A stretch of 17,408 nucleotides of DNA, from contig JAILBP010000143.1 of the NCBI GenBank assembly GCA_024680835.1, positions 1 to 17,408 on the forward strand. Direction: 5' to 3'. The notes under the pieces were generated by a model. That model did not search any database, was not told the origin of the DNA, and was given only the letters and a program-made list of their open reading frames with translations. The stretch comes from RGIG6904 sp024680835. Its GTDB lineage: Bacteria > Bacillota > Clostridia > Lachnospirales > Lachnospiraceae. A program made the translations under genes and the position numbers. Numbering within the stretch: position 1 is the first letter of the stretch; each line of letters starts with the position of its first letter. This document shows, piece after piece, positions 1-7,958 of the stretch.

Positions 1-1988
1 TCCTCGGTGCTCTCACAGTACTTGATGATCTCTTCTATGTGAACGCTGCGGTCGAAGAGGAAAAGCCTGATGCAGGCGGCACTTGCGTAGTATTTATTGT
101 TCATTGCTTCGTCTGTTGAGCCGCTGTCGGGATATCTTCTAAAAAACTGGTCAAACAGCGGTTCATACATATCTATAAATTCCGAAAGCCTGCCGTTTGC
201 GTTATTGAATACCATAACGCCACTGTCAAGGTCTCTAAGTTTTTCGTAAAAATCGTTTCTGAATTCCCTGTTTGTCATAAGGTAAGCAAAACACAGTACG
301 GCAATGTTTTTTGTGTCCCTGTCCAACAGGCCGTAGGGCATGTAATTGTCTTCTTTGATGGTGTTTGTGCCGCTGTCGCCCGATCCGCTGATGCCGCCGA
401 ATTCTATGTCGAAAAGACAGAAACGCCATCTGCCGTCATTGTATTCATTGCCCGGGATCACCGTGTTGCTCTTCCACATAGACCAGTTCTTTCCCGGCCA
501 GTCCCACTTGTTGTTGATGTATGTTTCAAAAGCAAAATAATCCCTCACGGAATCAGGATCCACAAGAGTGCAGAATTCGCTATAGGATTCAGCGTCCGTA
601 AGGTCTTCGTGGGTCTCGAAAAAGTTTATAAGGGGAAGATAATAGTAGCGGTCGCTCTGTTCCTCAGCATCTGAGGGGATCTCTCCGATATCCAGCTTAT
701 AACCTATGTCTATGGTCTCTGCGTCACCCTTGTACAGTATGATATCATCCGAATCCACATCATAGTGATCTTCAAAATACTCCGATGAGTAATCCTCCTG
801 CAAAACATACAATCCCCAGTATTCGCCGTTTAAGTACACTACAGCCGGGCGGGACATCTGTGTTGAAATATCAAGATCTGCATCCCTTGCCAGTGACTGC
901 CAGAAAGTGTCGTTGAACTTGGCGCCGAAAGCGCTGTTGCCGCCGTTTCGCAGGACGACAGACTTGTAGCTTGAGGGAGAGCTTTCCCCGAAAATATTGT
1001 ATCTGAAGCGCTTGTCGCCGTATTCTTCCCTGGCGGTGAGCCTGAAACTCTTCTGCAGGTCGCTTCTCGAGTAATTTCCCTGAATGCGGATACCGCAGGA
1101 CTGGGATATCACACTTTGGACAGCGCTGTCGCTGCATTCCAGCATCTCAATATGACATTCCCTTTCCCATTCACGGCCTCTGGCAGAGTAGTTGGCTAAA
1201 AGCTTTCTGCCGGCGTCATCGGTATGTGCGCCGCCGTTTTCAATGTATTCCTTCCAGGATTCCTCAAATAAAGATCCTTTCATGTATATACCGGTCTCGT
1301 AGTCGAAGAGGTTGTCGTAATCGGTGGTTATGGATATGAGGGCAAGGCTTTCGCCGCCGGCCTCGAGAAGCTTTGGAAGACCTTCTATGTGGCTTTCGGC
1401 CGTGCCTATAAAATATGTGCCGCAGTAGACATCGGACCACTTGCCGTCGCCTGTGAGCAGGGCGCTCTTTACGACGTGGCATTTGTCCACCGCCGTATCC
1501 GACGGCGCTTTTGCGTAGGATACTATATTTCCGTTTTGATACTTGGCATGAGCCGTATCAAAGAGGTCGGGGTCTACTGCCGAGACCACATTTTTATCGT
1601 TGCTGCGGTCGCCCAGGGTCAGAGGTTCGCTGTATTCGACCGCGGTTTCACTTGTCCTGGGGTCTGAACCGTCAGTGGTATAAAACAGTTTGTCTGCGGT
1701 GGCAGCTGTCAGTTCCAAAGTGATGGGATCATCGTAAAATCCGCTGGTATGCGAATACTTTACGAGAGTATTTGAAAGACTGTCGAGTCCGGAAGTTACT
1801 CCGGCAGATGAACCTGTATCTGTTTCAGGTTCTTTCACTGTCTCTTTTTCGATAGCAGGTTCACTGTCTTTTGTGCTGCCTGCATTCTGTCCGCAACCGG
1901 AAAGCGTGAGTATCATAGCAAAAGCAAGAGCTTTGCCCAGGTGCCTTGCGAACGTGTTTTTGAACTTTGAGAATCTTGTATTTGTCAT
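1..1988 (-). CDS. CotH-kinase-family lipoprotein with N-terminal chitobiase-type beta-sandwich domain (partial, 3' end off window)
   Basis: An uninterrupted minus-strand frame of 662 codons runs from ATG at 1988 off the left edge. The N-terminus is basic, then hydrophobic, and ends in the lipobox LSGC (Cys32), so the protein should be exported and lipid-anchored. A short Glu/Thr/Ser linker follows. Residues about 83-175 look like a CHB_HEX_C-type sandwich (YTTDGSDP and a later SEPLTL). The CotH domain follows: GIRIQGNYSR (299-308), QKSFRL, VVLRNGGNS, NGEYWGLY (387-394), a WDWPGKN segment with Asp496 and Asn501, and FDIEFGG with Asp527, the last two resembling the kinase catalytic and metal-binding acids. 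CotH of Bacillus phosphorylates spore-coat proteins. The role of exported lipoprotein versions in anaerobes is not known to me, so the substrate here is open. A GAGAGG ribosome site lies 10 nt upstream of the start. It is transcribed away from the dgt operon. Confidence 0.88.
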   Translation of the reverse strand, partial: MTNTRFSKFKNTFARHLGKALAFAMILTLSGCGQNAGSTKDSEPAIEKETVKEPETDTGSSAGVTSGLDSLSNTLVKYSHTSGFYDDPITLELTAATADKLFYTTDGSDPRTSETAVEYSEPLTLGDRSNDKNVVSAVDPDLFDTAHAKYQNGNIVSYAKAPSDTAVDKCHVVKSALLTGDGKWSDVYCGTYFIGTAESHIEGLPKLLEAGGESLALISITTDYDNLFDYETGIYMKGSLFEESWKEYIENGGAHTDDAGRKLLANYSARGREWERECHIEMLECSDSAVQSVISQSCGIRIQGNYSRSDLQKSFRLTAREEYGDKRFRYNIFGESSPSSYKSVVLRNGGNSAFGAKFNDTFWQSLARDADLDISTQMSRPAVVYLNGEYWGLYVLQEDYSSEYFEDHYDVDSDDIILYKGDAETIDIGYKLDIGEIPSDAEEQSDRYYYLPLINFFETHEDLTDAESYSEFCTLVDPDSVRDYFAFETYINNKWDWPGKNWSMWKSNTVIPGNEYNDGRWRFCLFDIEFGGISGSGDSGTNTIKEDNYMPYGLLDRDTKNIAVLCFAYLMTNREFRNDFYEKLRDLDSGVMVFNNANGRLSEFIDMYEPLFDQFFRRYPDSGSTDEAMNNKYYASAACIRLFLFDRSVHIEEIIKYCESTE

Positions 1989-2046
1989 GGTTCCGTTACC
2001 TCTCTTAATCCCTCGGAAAATGCTGGGTTATAGCCGTCTTTTGCAA

Positions 2047-2076
2047 ACTATAACATCCGGTATTGAGCGATGTCAA
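2047..2076 (-). promoter_or_regulatory. Sigma-70-type promoter of the CotH lipoprotein gene
   Basis: On the minus strand a perfect -35 TTGACA (2076-2071) is followed after 18 nt by TATAGT (2052-2047). TGT directly precedes the -10, giving an extended -10. Transcription would begin near 2040, leaving a leader of about 52 nt before the ATG at 1988. This is the best promoter match in the window. Confidence 0.75.
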
Positions 2077-2081
2077 GGTGA

Positions 2082-2118
2082 ACCTGTAGAATGCATGCAA
2101 AGTGGCTGTGAATAGTAA
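2082..2118 (+). repeat. Partial copy of the dispersed element seen at 8900-8934
   Basis: TGGCTGTGAATAGTAA (2103-2118) is identical over 16 nt to 8919-8934. Alignment extends leftward through CCTGTA and CATG blocks at matching spacing, so these are two copies of one element. The left arm that forms a hairpin with this sequence at 8857 is not evident here. The copy lies in the divergent gap upstream of dgt. The rest of the gap (2119-2177) is AT-rich with a TATAAA at 2137-2142 that could be a -10, but I see no convincing -35. Confidence 0.55.
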
Positions 2119-2267
2119 TGACTCATAAAAAGGGTGTATAAAAATCGCTCATTTTTTTTGAAATAAAAAAGGAAATCATGAAAAAAACGGTAAATATATA
2201 TACAGCGGATTATCGCGCAGGTTTATCAGGCGGATACAGAGCCTTTTTCAGACAGGTGGTGAGACGA

Positions 2268-3275
2268 TTGACTATACGTGAAGAGATGGAGCAGAGAGAA
2301 TACGAGCTGTTGAGCCCATATGCCGCAAAGTCGGCTGAATCCAGGGGCAGAGACATACAGGAACCGCAGTGTGACATCAGACCTGTTTACCAGAGAGACC
2401 GGGATCGCATTCTTCACAGCAAGTCCTTCAGACGCCTCAAGAATAAAACCCAGGTCTTTCTGACACCCAAGGGAGATCATTACAGGACCAGACTTTCTCA
2501 TACTCTGGAGGTTTCACAGAACGCCAGGACCATCGCAAAGGCGCTGAGATTAAACGAAGATCTGGTGGAAGCCATAGCCCTCGGCCACGATCTGGGACAT
2601 ACGCCCTTCGGACATGCGGGAGAGACGGTGCTCAATGAACTCTGCGAGGGCGGGTTTAAGCATAATGAGCAGAGCGTCCGCATAGTGGAACGCCTTGAAA
2701 AAGAGGGCGAGGGACTGAACCTTACATGGGAAGTCCGTGACGGCATCCGCAATCACCAGATGTCTACAATGCCATCCACTTTGGAGGGCAGGGTAGTAAG
2801 GCTTTCTGATAAGATTGCATATATCAATCATGATATAGATGATGCCATCCGCGGCAGGATACTGACCGAGAAGGATATTCCGAAAGAGTACACGGAGGTT
2901 TTGGGTTATACCACCAGGCAGCGCCTTGATACCATGATCCACAGCATCATCATGAATTCCATGAATACCGACGACATCAAGATGTCCGATGAGGTCTTCG
3001 CAGCCATGAAGGGGCTTCGGGAATTCATGTTTGAGAATGTATATAAAAATCCTGTTGCCAAGGACGAGGAGAAAAAGGCAAAGGTACTTCTGGAAAAACT
3101 GTTTGAGTTTTATATGGAAAACCCTTCGGAGATGCCGCCTTTTTATACCGAAATGATAAACAGGGGCGAGAAAAAAGACCGTGTTGTGGCAGATTACATA
3201 TCCGGCATGACGGATCAGTATGCCATAGCCAAATTCGAAGGTTATTTTGTGCCGAAGGCATGGGAGTTACGGTGA
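2268..3275 (+). CDS. dgt: Deoxyguanosine triphosphate triphosphohydrolase (HD-domain dNTPase)
   Basis: Hydrolyses dGTP, and possibly other dNTPs, to the nucleoside and tripolyphosphate, acting on the dNTP pool in the cytoplasm. The HD signature is complete: His78 (RTRLSHTLEV), His107-Asp108 (ALGHDLGHTPFGHAGE) and Asp181 (RLSDKIAYINHD), numbered from the TTG start. Family resemblance begins at LTIREEMEQREY, and AGGTGG lies 8 nt before that TTG at 2268, giving 335 residues. An in-frame ATG at 2178 with AAGGA only a few nt upstream would add a 30-residue basic extension that I do not recognise from the family; it cannot be excluded. Only 4 nt separate this gene from dnaG, so the two are almost certainly cotranscribed and probably translationally coupled. 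Confidence 0.93.
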   Translation: MTIREEMEQREYELLSPYAAKSAESRGRDIQEPQCDIRPVYQRDRDRILHSKSFRRLKNKTQVFLTPKGDHYRTRLSHTLEVSQNARTIAKALRLNEDLVEAIALGHDLGHTPFGHAGETVLNELCEGGFKHNEQSVRIVERLEKEGEGLNLTWEVRDGIRNHQMSTMPSTLEGRVVRLSDKIAYINHDIDDAIRGRILTEKDIPKEYTEVLGYTTRQRLDTMIHSIIMNSMNTDDIKMSDEVFAAMKGLREFMFENVYKNPVAKDEEKKAKVLLEKLFEFYMENPSEMPPFYTEMINRGEKKDRVVADYISGMTDQYAIAKFEGYFVPKAWELR

Positions 3276-3279
3276 TCAT

Positions 3280-5064
3280 ATGCCAATGTATTCAGAAAAC
3301 ATAAAGGAAGAACTCAGATCCCGCAATGACATAGGAGAAGTGGTGGGAGAGGTTGTACCCCTCAAAGGCAGCGGCTCCACCCTCATGGGACTGTGCCCTT
3401 TTCACAGCGAGAAGACACCGTCATTTTCGGTGACACCGTCAAAGGGCATTTTCTATTGCTTTGGATGCCATGAAGGCGGGGATGTTTTTTCCTTTGTTCA
3501 AAAATATTACAATTACACATTTTCAGAGGCTATGGAATATCTGGCCGATCGTGTGGGAATGACCTTAGAGAAAACGCAAGGGTCGGGAAACGCGGCAGCC
3601 ATCCGCGAGGAGAAGTCGCAGATCATAGAGATCAACACTTGTGCTGCAAGATATTTTCATACAAATCTTATGAGTGAATGCGGGAAGGCGGCTTACGAGT
3701 ATTTTATCAACCGTGGCTTAAGTCCCAATACCATAGTACGTTTCGGTCTGGGTTACTCGGATAAAAAACCTGACGACTTGTATCGTCACCTCAGGGAAAA
3801 GGGCTATCCGGATGATCTTATCATAAAGAGCGGACTGGTAAAACATACCGAGAGTGGCGGAATATACGATGTTTTTTCAAATCGTGCCATGTTTCCCATC
3901 TTCGACATGAATAAAAAGGTCATAGGTTTCGGTGGCCGTGTAATGGGAGATGCCAAGCCCAAGTATCTGAATTCATCTGATACCCTGGTGTTTGAAAAGC
4001 GCAAAAATCTTTACGCTTATCATCTGGCAAGGTCCAGCCGCAGCAAGAAGGTCATACTGTGTGAGGGCTATATGGATGTCATTGCCCTGCATCAGGCAGG
4101 TTTTGATTTTGCGGTGGCTTCTCTTGGAACATCCCTCACTGAGGGGCATGTGAGCCTTATCAAGAGATTGTCCCACGCGATATATCTCTGCTATGATTCG
4201 GATAACGCGGGGCAGCAGGCGGCCAGACGCGCCATCGATCTTCTGGCAGAAGCCGATATCGATGCGAAGATAATACATATGGATCCTTACAAGGATCCGG
4301 ATGAGTTTATAAAAGCGCTTGGGGCGGAGGAATTCAGCCGCCGTATAAATGAAGCGGAGAATTCTTATCTTTTCCGGTGGGGACTGGATATTAAGGATTA
4401 TGATGTCAACGATCCCACGGAGAAGACAAAGTTTCTGATATATCTGTCGGAGCAGATCATAGCCGCAGGAGGCATGATAGGCTGGGAAGAATACGCCGAT
4501 GCGGCCTGCAGGAAATTTGATCTCGACAAGAAAACCTTAAAAAACTTCATATCAAATAAGATATCAGAGTCGCCGGAGCTTATGACGGCAAACGTAAACA
4601 GCCCGCCAAAGCCGAAACCTGCGGCGGTAAGGAGGCAGAGCCAGCCAGCCGGTGAGATCAGGTCACAGCAAAAGCTGTTGACATGGCTGCCCGAAGATGT
4701 GGGATTGTATCCTTACATCAAAGATCATATATCTCCGGAGGATTTTTCGGAGGGCATATACAGAGAGCTGGCTAAAGAGCTATTTGAACAGATGGCACAG
4801 GGTTATGCCAATGTCCCACATATTTTGGCTCATCTGCCGGATGATGTCATGGAGGAAGCCGCCGCATGTTTTTCAACGCCTCTGGAAGATTCTTACAAGG
4901 CGGAGAGAGGTAAGGCACTGACTGAATTGATATATAACATAAAATTTGCCGCATTAAAACGGAGAGAGGCAGAGACCGGAGGAGATCTCGCGCTGAAGCA
5001 GCAATGCATTACCGAGAGAAGAAAGCTTGAGGAATTCAGGCGCAAGGGGATCGTGATAGGCTGA
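3280..5064 (+). CDS. dnaG: DNA primase
   Basis: Makes RNA primers for DnaB-dependent replication. Domains in order: CHC2 zinc ribbon with ligands Cys39, His42, Cys60 and Cys63 (LCPFHSEKTPSFSV to FYCFGCHEGGD); catalytic core; Toprim with Glu262 in CEGYMDV and Asp306/Asp308 in YDSDNAG, then the DPYKDPDEFI acidic motif; and a C-terminal helicase-binding region from about residue 440. The length of 594 fits the family. The start is ATG 3280 or ATG 3286 (MYSENI); both follow a GGTGA at 3271, at 4 or 10 nt. The latter spacing is better for ribosome binding, so the first two residues are uncertain. Second gene of the operon dgt-dnaG-rpoD-trmK-nif3. Confidence 0.97.
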   Translation: MPMYSENIKEELRSRNDIGEVVGEVVPLKGSGSTLMGLCPFHSEKTPSFSVTPSKGIFYCFGCHEGGDVFSFVQKYYNYTFSEAMEYLADRVGMTLEKTQGSGNAAAIREEKSQIIEINTCAARYFHTNLMSECGKAAYEYFINRGLSPNTIVRFGLGYSDKKPDDLYRHLREKGYPDDLIIKSGLVKHTESGGIYDVFSNRAMFPIFDMNKKVIGFGGRVMGDAKPKYLNSSDTLVFEKRKNLYAYHLARSSRSKKVILCEGYMDVIALHQAGFDFAVASLGTSLTEGHVSLIKRLSHAIYLCYDSDNAGQQAARRAIDLLAEADIDAKIIHMDPYKDPDEFIKALGAEEFSRRINEAENSYLFRWGLDIKDYDVNDPTEKTKFLIYLSEQIIAAGGMIGWEEYADAACRKFDLDKKTLKNFISNKISESPELMTANVNSPPKPKPAAVRRQSQPAGEIRSQQKLLTWLPEDVGLYPYIKDHISPEDFSEGIYRELAKELFEQMAQGYANVPHILAHLPDDVMEEAAACFSTPLEDSYKAERGKALTELIYNIKFAALKRREAETGGDLALKQQCITERRKLEEFRRKGIVIG

Positions 5065-5121
5065 CCGTTTTAGAACTGCCCGTGGGCAAAAGTGGATCGT
5101 AAAAGAAAAGAGGGAAAAAAG

Positions 5122-7137
5122 ATGGCAACAAAGAAAAAGGCAGACGAGAGTGTTTCTTCAAAGACAAAGAAGGCTGAGAAGACCGCAAAGGAGACGACAG
5201 CTAAGGCGACAGCGTCTAAAGCGGCTTCTTCAAAGACGACTGCAAAAAACGATCAAAAGCAGGTCGCGTCTAAGGAGACCAAAACAGCTGCGGCTAAGGC
5301 TTCTACGATAAAGAAGACCGCTGCGAAAGAGGTTGAGGTTAAAGAACCTGCAAAGAAATCAACTCCGGCAAAGTCGTCTGCTTCGAAGACAGCGGCATCC
5401 AAGACTAGTGAAAAATCTTCTGCCGGGACTGCATCCAAGGCGGCATCGAAGGCATCCGGGGCTGTGAAGACAGATACCAAAAAGTCTGAGGTTAAGAAAG
5501 CCGAGCCTAAAAAAGCCGAGCCTAAAAAAGCCGAGCCTAAAAAAGCCGAGGGAAAAAAGGCCGAGCCAAAGAAAGCTGAGGCTAAAAAGGCTGAACCCAA
5601 GAAGGCTGAGCCAAAGAAAGCCGAGGCGAAAAAATCCTCGTCTAAAAAGCCGGAGACTCCAAAGACTGACGCGAAGAAGGAGGAAAAGGCAGCTGTTAAG
5701 ACTTCAAAGGGTAAATCTGTGGAAGCAGCAAAAGAGGTTAAGTCGGAGAAGTCAAAAACTTCGAAGGCGGTAACGGAAGATAAAGAGAAAAAAGACGCAA
5801 AGAAAACAACAAAGTCTTCAACTGCTAAAACAGATAAGAAAGCAAAGGAAGAGGACAAAGATTATATCGAAGATGATATAGCTGATAAAGAGCCGGTTGC
5901 CGAGAATACTTCCGATGATTATTCTGATGAGTTCGAGCCTGATTTTTCCACGGTAGAAAAGGTTGCGGATGCCATAATGAGCGACAATTCGGATGAGCTG
6001 AAGGCCAAGGATCCCAACTTCACCAGAGAGCACATCATCTTACGACTCGGAGAGCTTCTGGATTTCGCCAAGAAGAGAAAGAATACTCTGGATTATCCGT
6101 ACCTGAGTGATTATTTTAAGGATATTAATCCAACATCGGATCAGTTTGAAGCTGTTCTCGAGTTTTTAAGAGTACATGATATCGATGTTGTGCGGTTGGA
6201 AAATGACGTCGATGATGACAAACTCTTGTTGGAAAAAGATGATGCAGAGATCGAGGACGATGAGGAGATCGATCTTGAGAATATCGATCTTTCCACACCG
6301 GAAGGTGTCAGCATGGACGATCCCGTCCGCATGTACCTCAAGGAGATCGGAAAGGTTCCGCTTTTGACAGCGGAGGAGGAGATAGAGCTTGCAAAACGCA
6401 TGGAAGCGGGCGATAAGGAGGCCAGCAAGAAGCTTGCGGAGGCGAACCTTCGTCTTGTGGTATCCATCGCCAAGAGATATGTGGGAAGAGGTATGCTGTT
6501 TTTGGATCTGATCCAGGAAGGCAATTTAGGACTTATCAAGGCGGTTGAAAAATTTGAATACTCAAAGGGATTCAAATTCTCGACATACGCTACATGGTGG
6601 ATACGTCAGGCCATAACCCGTGCCATTGCAGATCAGGCCCGTACCATCCGTATTCCGGTGCACATGGTGGAGACCATCAACAAGCTTATCCGTGTGTCAA
6701 GGCAGCTCTTACAGGAGCTCGGACGAGAGCCCAAGCCGGAGGAGATCGCAGATAAGATGCAGATCCCGGTGGAGAGAGTCCGTGAGATCTTAAAGATATC
6801 ACAGGAACCCGTGTCTCTGGAAACTCCCATCGGTGAGGAGGAAGATTCACATCTGGGTGATTTCATTCAGGATGAGAACGCACCGGCGCCATCAGATGCA
6901 GCGGCATATACTCTGCTGAAAGAGCAGCTGCAGGATGTTCTGGGAACACTGACTGAGAGGGAGCAGAAAGTCCTCATATTGAGATTCGGTCTCGAGGACG
7001 GCAGAGCCCGCACGCTGGAGGAAGTCGGCAAGGAATTCAATGTCACCAGAGAGCGTATCAGACAGATTGAGGCGAAGGCATTGAGAAAGCTCAGACATCC
7101 GTCACGCTCCAGAAAGTTAAAGGATTATCTTGAGTAA
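5122..7137 (+). CDS. rpoD: Primary (housekeeping) RNA polymerase sigma factor with long Lys/Ala/Glu-rich N-terminal tail
   Basis: Directs RNA polymerase to housekeeping promoters. Residues 1-246 are a low-complexity basic tail dominated by Lys, Ala, Ser, Thr and Glu with nine KKAE[P/A/G] units. An acidic stretch of about 30 residues follows (YIEDD, SDDYSDEFEPDF). Region 1.1 lies near 276-365, region 1.2 begins at about 400 (DPVRMYLKEIGKVPLL), region 2 spans about 443-506 with FSTYATWWIRQAITRA for -10 recognition, then region 3, and region 4 at about 610-662 holds the -35 helix-turn-helix (VTRERIRQIEAKALRKLRHPSR). The total of 671 residues compares with roughly 370 for typical Firmicute SigA; the tail explains most of the excess. 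The start is ATG 5122 after AGAGGGA; an in-frame ATG at 5092 lacks a ribosome site. The 57-nt gap after dnaG holds a small GCCC/GGGC palindrome. The stop overlaps the trmK start (TAATG). Confidence 0.97.
   Translation: MATKKKADESVSSKTKKAEKTAKETTAKATASKAASSKTTAKNDQKQVASKETKTAAAKASTIKKTAAKEVEVKEPAKKSTPAKSSASKTAASKTSEKSSAGTASKAASKASGAVKTDTKKSEVKKAEPKKAEPKKAEPKKAEGKKAEPKKAEAKKAEPKKAEPKKAEAKKSSSKKPETPKTDAKKEEKAAVKTSKGKSVEAAKEVKSEKSKTSKAVTEDKEKKDAKKTTKSSTAKTDKKAKEEDKDYIEDDIADKEPVAENTSDDYSDEFEPDFSTVEKVADAIMSDNSDELKAKDPNFTREHIILRLGELLDFAKKRKNTLDYPYLSDYFKDINPTSDQFEAVLEFLRVHDIDVVRLENDVDDDKLLLEKDDAEIEDDEEIDLENIDLSTPEGVSMDDPVRMYLKEIGKVPLLTAEEEIELAKRMEAGDKEASKKLAEANLRLVVSIAKRYVGRGMLFLDLIQEGNLGLIKAVEKFEYSKGFKFSTYATWWIRQAITRAIADQARTIRIPVHMVETINKLIRVSRQLLQELGREPKPEEIADKMQIPVERVREILKISQEPVSLETPIGEEEDSHLGDFIQDENAPAPSDAAAYTLLKEQLQDVLGTLTEREQKVLILRFGLEDGRARTLEEVGKEFNVTRERIRQIEAKALRKLRHPSRSRKLKDYLE
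5494..5628 (+). repeat. Nine tandem 15-nt units encoding KKAE[P/A/G] in the rpoD tail
   Basis: Units start at 5494, 5509, 5524, 5539, 5554, 5569, 5584, 5599 and 5614. Encoded fifth residues are P, P, P, G, P, A, P, P, A. The second and third units are identical in DNA (AAAAAAGCCGAGCCT) and the first differs by one base, while later units differ at synonymous positions. This fits recent slippage at the 5' end of an older array. Confidence 0.9.
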
Positions 7138-7940
7138 TGGATCTTTCATTGCGACTTAAGGCAATTGCATACATCATAAGAGAGTGCATAGGCGGCAGAT
7201 ATAAATTGCCGCCGACGACCTTGTGTGAGGAACCTGTAGCAGAAAACATCCTGAGAAGATCTGTCACTGTGGCTGATATCGGCTGCGATCACGGTTATCT
7301 TGGGATATACCTCTGCGAGAGAGATATCATAGGCGACGGACGCGTATTTGCCTGCGATCTGAGGGAAGGTCCCTTAAAGATAGCAGAGGGCAATATCGCT
7401 GTATCCGGTTTTTCGGACAGGATAGAGACAAGGTTATCCGACGGACTTGAAAAGATAGCACCGGGCGAAGCCGATATCATCACCATAAACGGCATGGGCG
7501 GCGAGCTGATATTTGATATTTTGAGATCCGGAGAGCAGGTCATAAAAAAGGCCGGATACGCAGTGGTATCGCCCCAGTCGAAGCTCTCAGCCTTCAGGTA
7601 TTGCATTAGAAAGTGCGGTATAGACATCCCCCACGAGGAGGTTGTATATGATGCCGGAAAATACTATCACATAATGGTTCTGTCAGAACTTGAAAAGGCT
7701 GATTTTTCCGGCATGAAGGTTTTTGAGGATCCGGGGATCTTTGGAATATCATACGAGGACTACGCCGGCAGAGTATCCGGTGCAGGCATATATATCGAGG
7801 AACTTCTGAAAAAACGCAGGCTTCTTGCTGATGCAAAAAAGCGTATAGAAGAGGGGCGCGGTAATGAGAGGGAACCGGCATCGGAAAGACTTCGGGAAAT
7901 AGAAAAAGAGATCGGATATATAGACAGGATACTGGTATAA
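7137..7940 (+). CDS. trmK: tRNA (adenine22-N1)-methyltransferase, TrmK/YqfN family
   Basis: A SAM-dependent class I methyltransferase that methylates N1 of A22 in tRNA. Visible: N-terminal LSLRLKAIA, motif I VADIGCDHGYLGIYL, the acidic ribose-binding segment ACDLREGPLKIAEGN, RLSDGLEKI, the family signature INGMGG, and the C-terminal half with SPQSKLSAFR and GKYYHIMVL. The ATG shares its A with the rpoD stop codon, so translation is probably coupled; the nearest Shine-Dalgarno (AAAGGA, 7119-7124) is 12 nt away. At 267 residues it is longer than the usual 230-240. About 30 unrecognised residues (roughly 13-42, including GGRYKLPPTTLCEEPVAEN) lie between RLKAIA and motif I, where relatives have only a short joint. 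Its position after rpoD is the classic context for this family. Confidence 0.92.
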   Translation: MDLSLRLKAIAYIIRECIGGRYKLPPTTLCEEPVAENILRRSVTVADIGCDHGYLGIYLCERDIIGDGRVFACDLREGPLKIAEGNIAVSGFSDRIETRLSDGLEKIAPGEADIITINGMGGELIFDILRSGEQVIKKAGYAVVSPQSKLSAFRYCIRKCGIDIPHEEVVYDAGKYYHIMVLSELEKADFSGMKVFEDPGIFGISYEDYAGRVSGAGIYIEELLKKRRLLADAKKRIEEGRGNEREPASERLREIEKEIGYIDRILV

Positions 7941-7958
7941 ATGTGATCGGGAGGCATT

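Noticed and set aside
1389..1667. Plus-strand ORFs within 1-2115
   Set aside because: They are shadows of the continuous CotH-like lipoprotein frame on the minus strand, which spans the region without a stop.
5077..5096. Terminator between dnaG and rpoD
   Set aside because: The GCCC/GGGC palindrome is only 4-5 bp with no T tract; the genes are more likely cotranscribed.
5253..5858. 201-codon minus-strand ORF opposite rpoD with Phe/Ser/Ala repeats
   Set aside because: Mirror image of the Lys/Ala/Glu repeats on the coding strand; no independent start signal.
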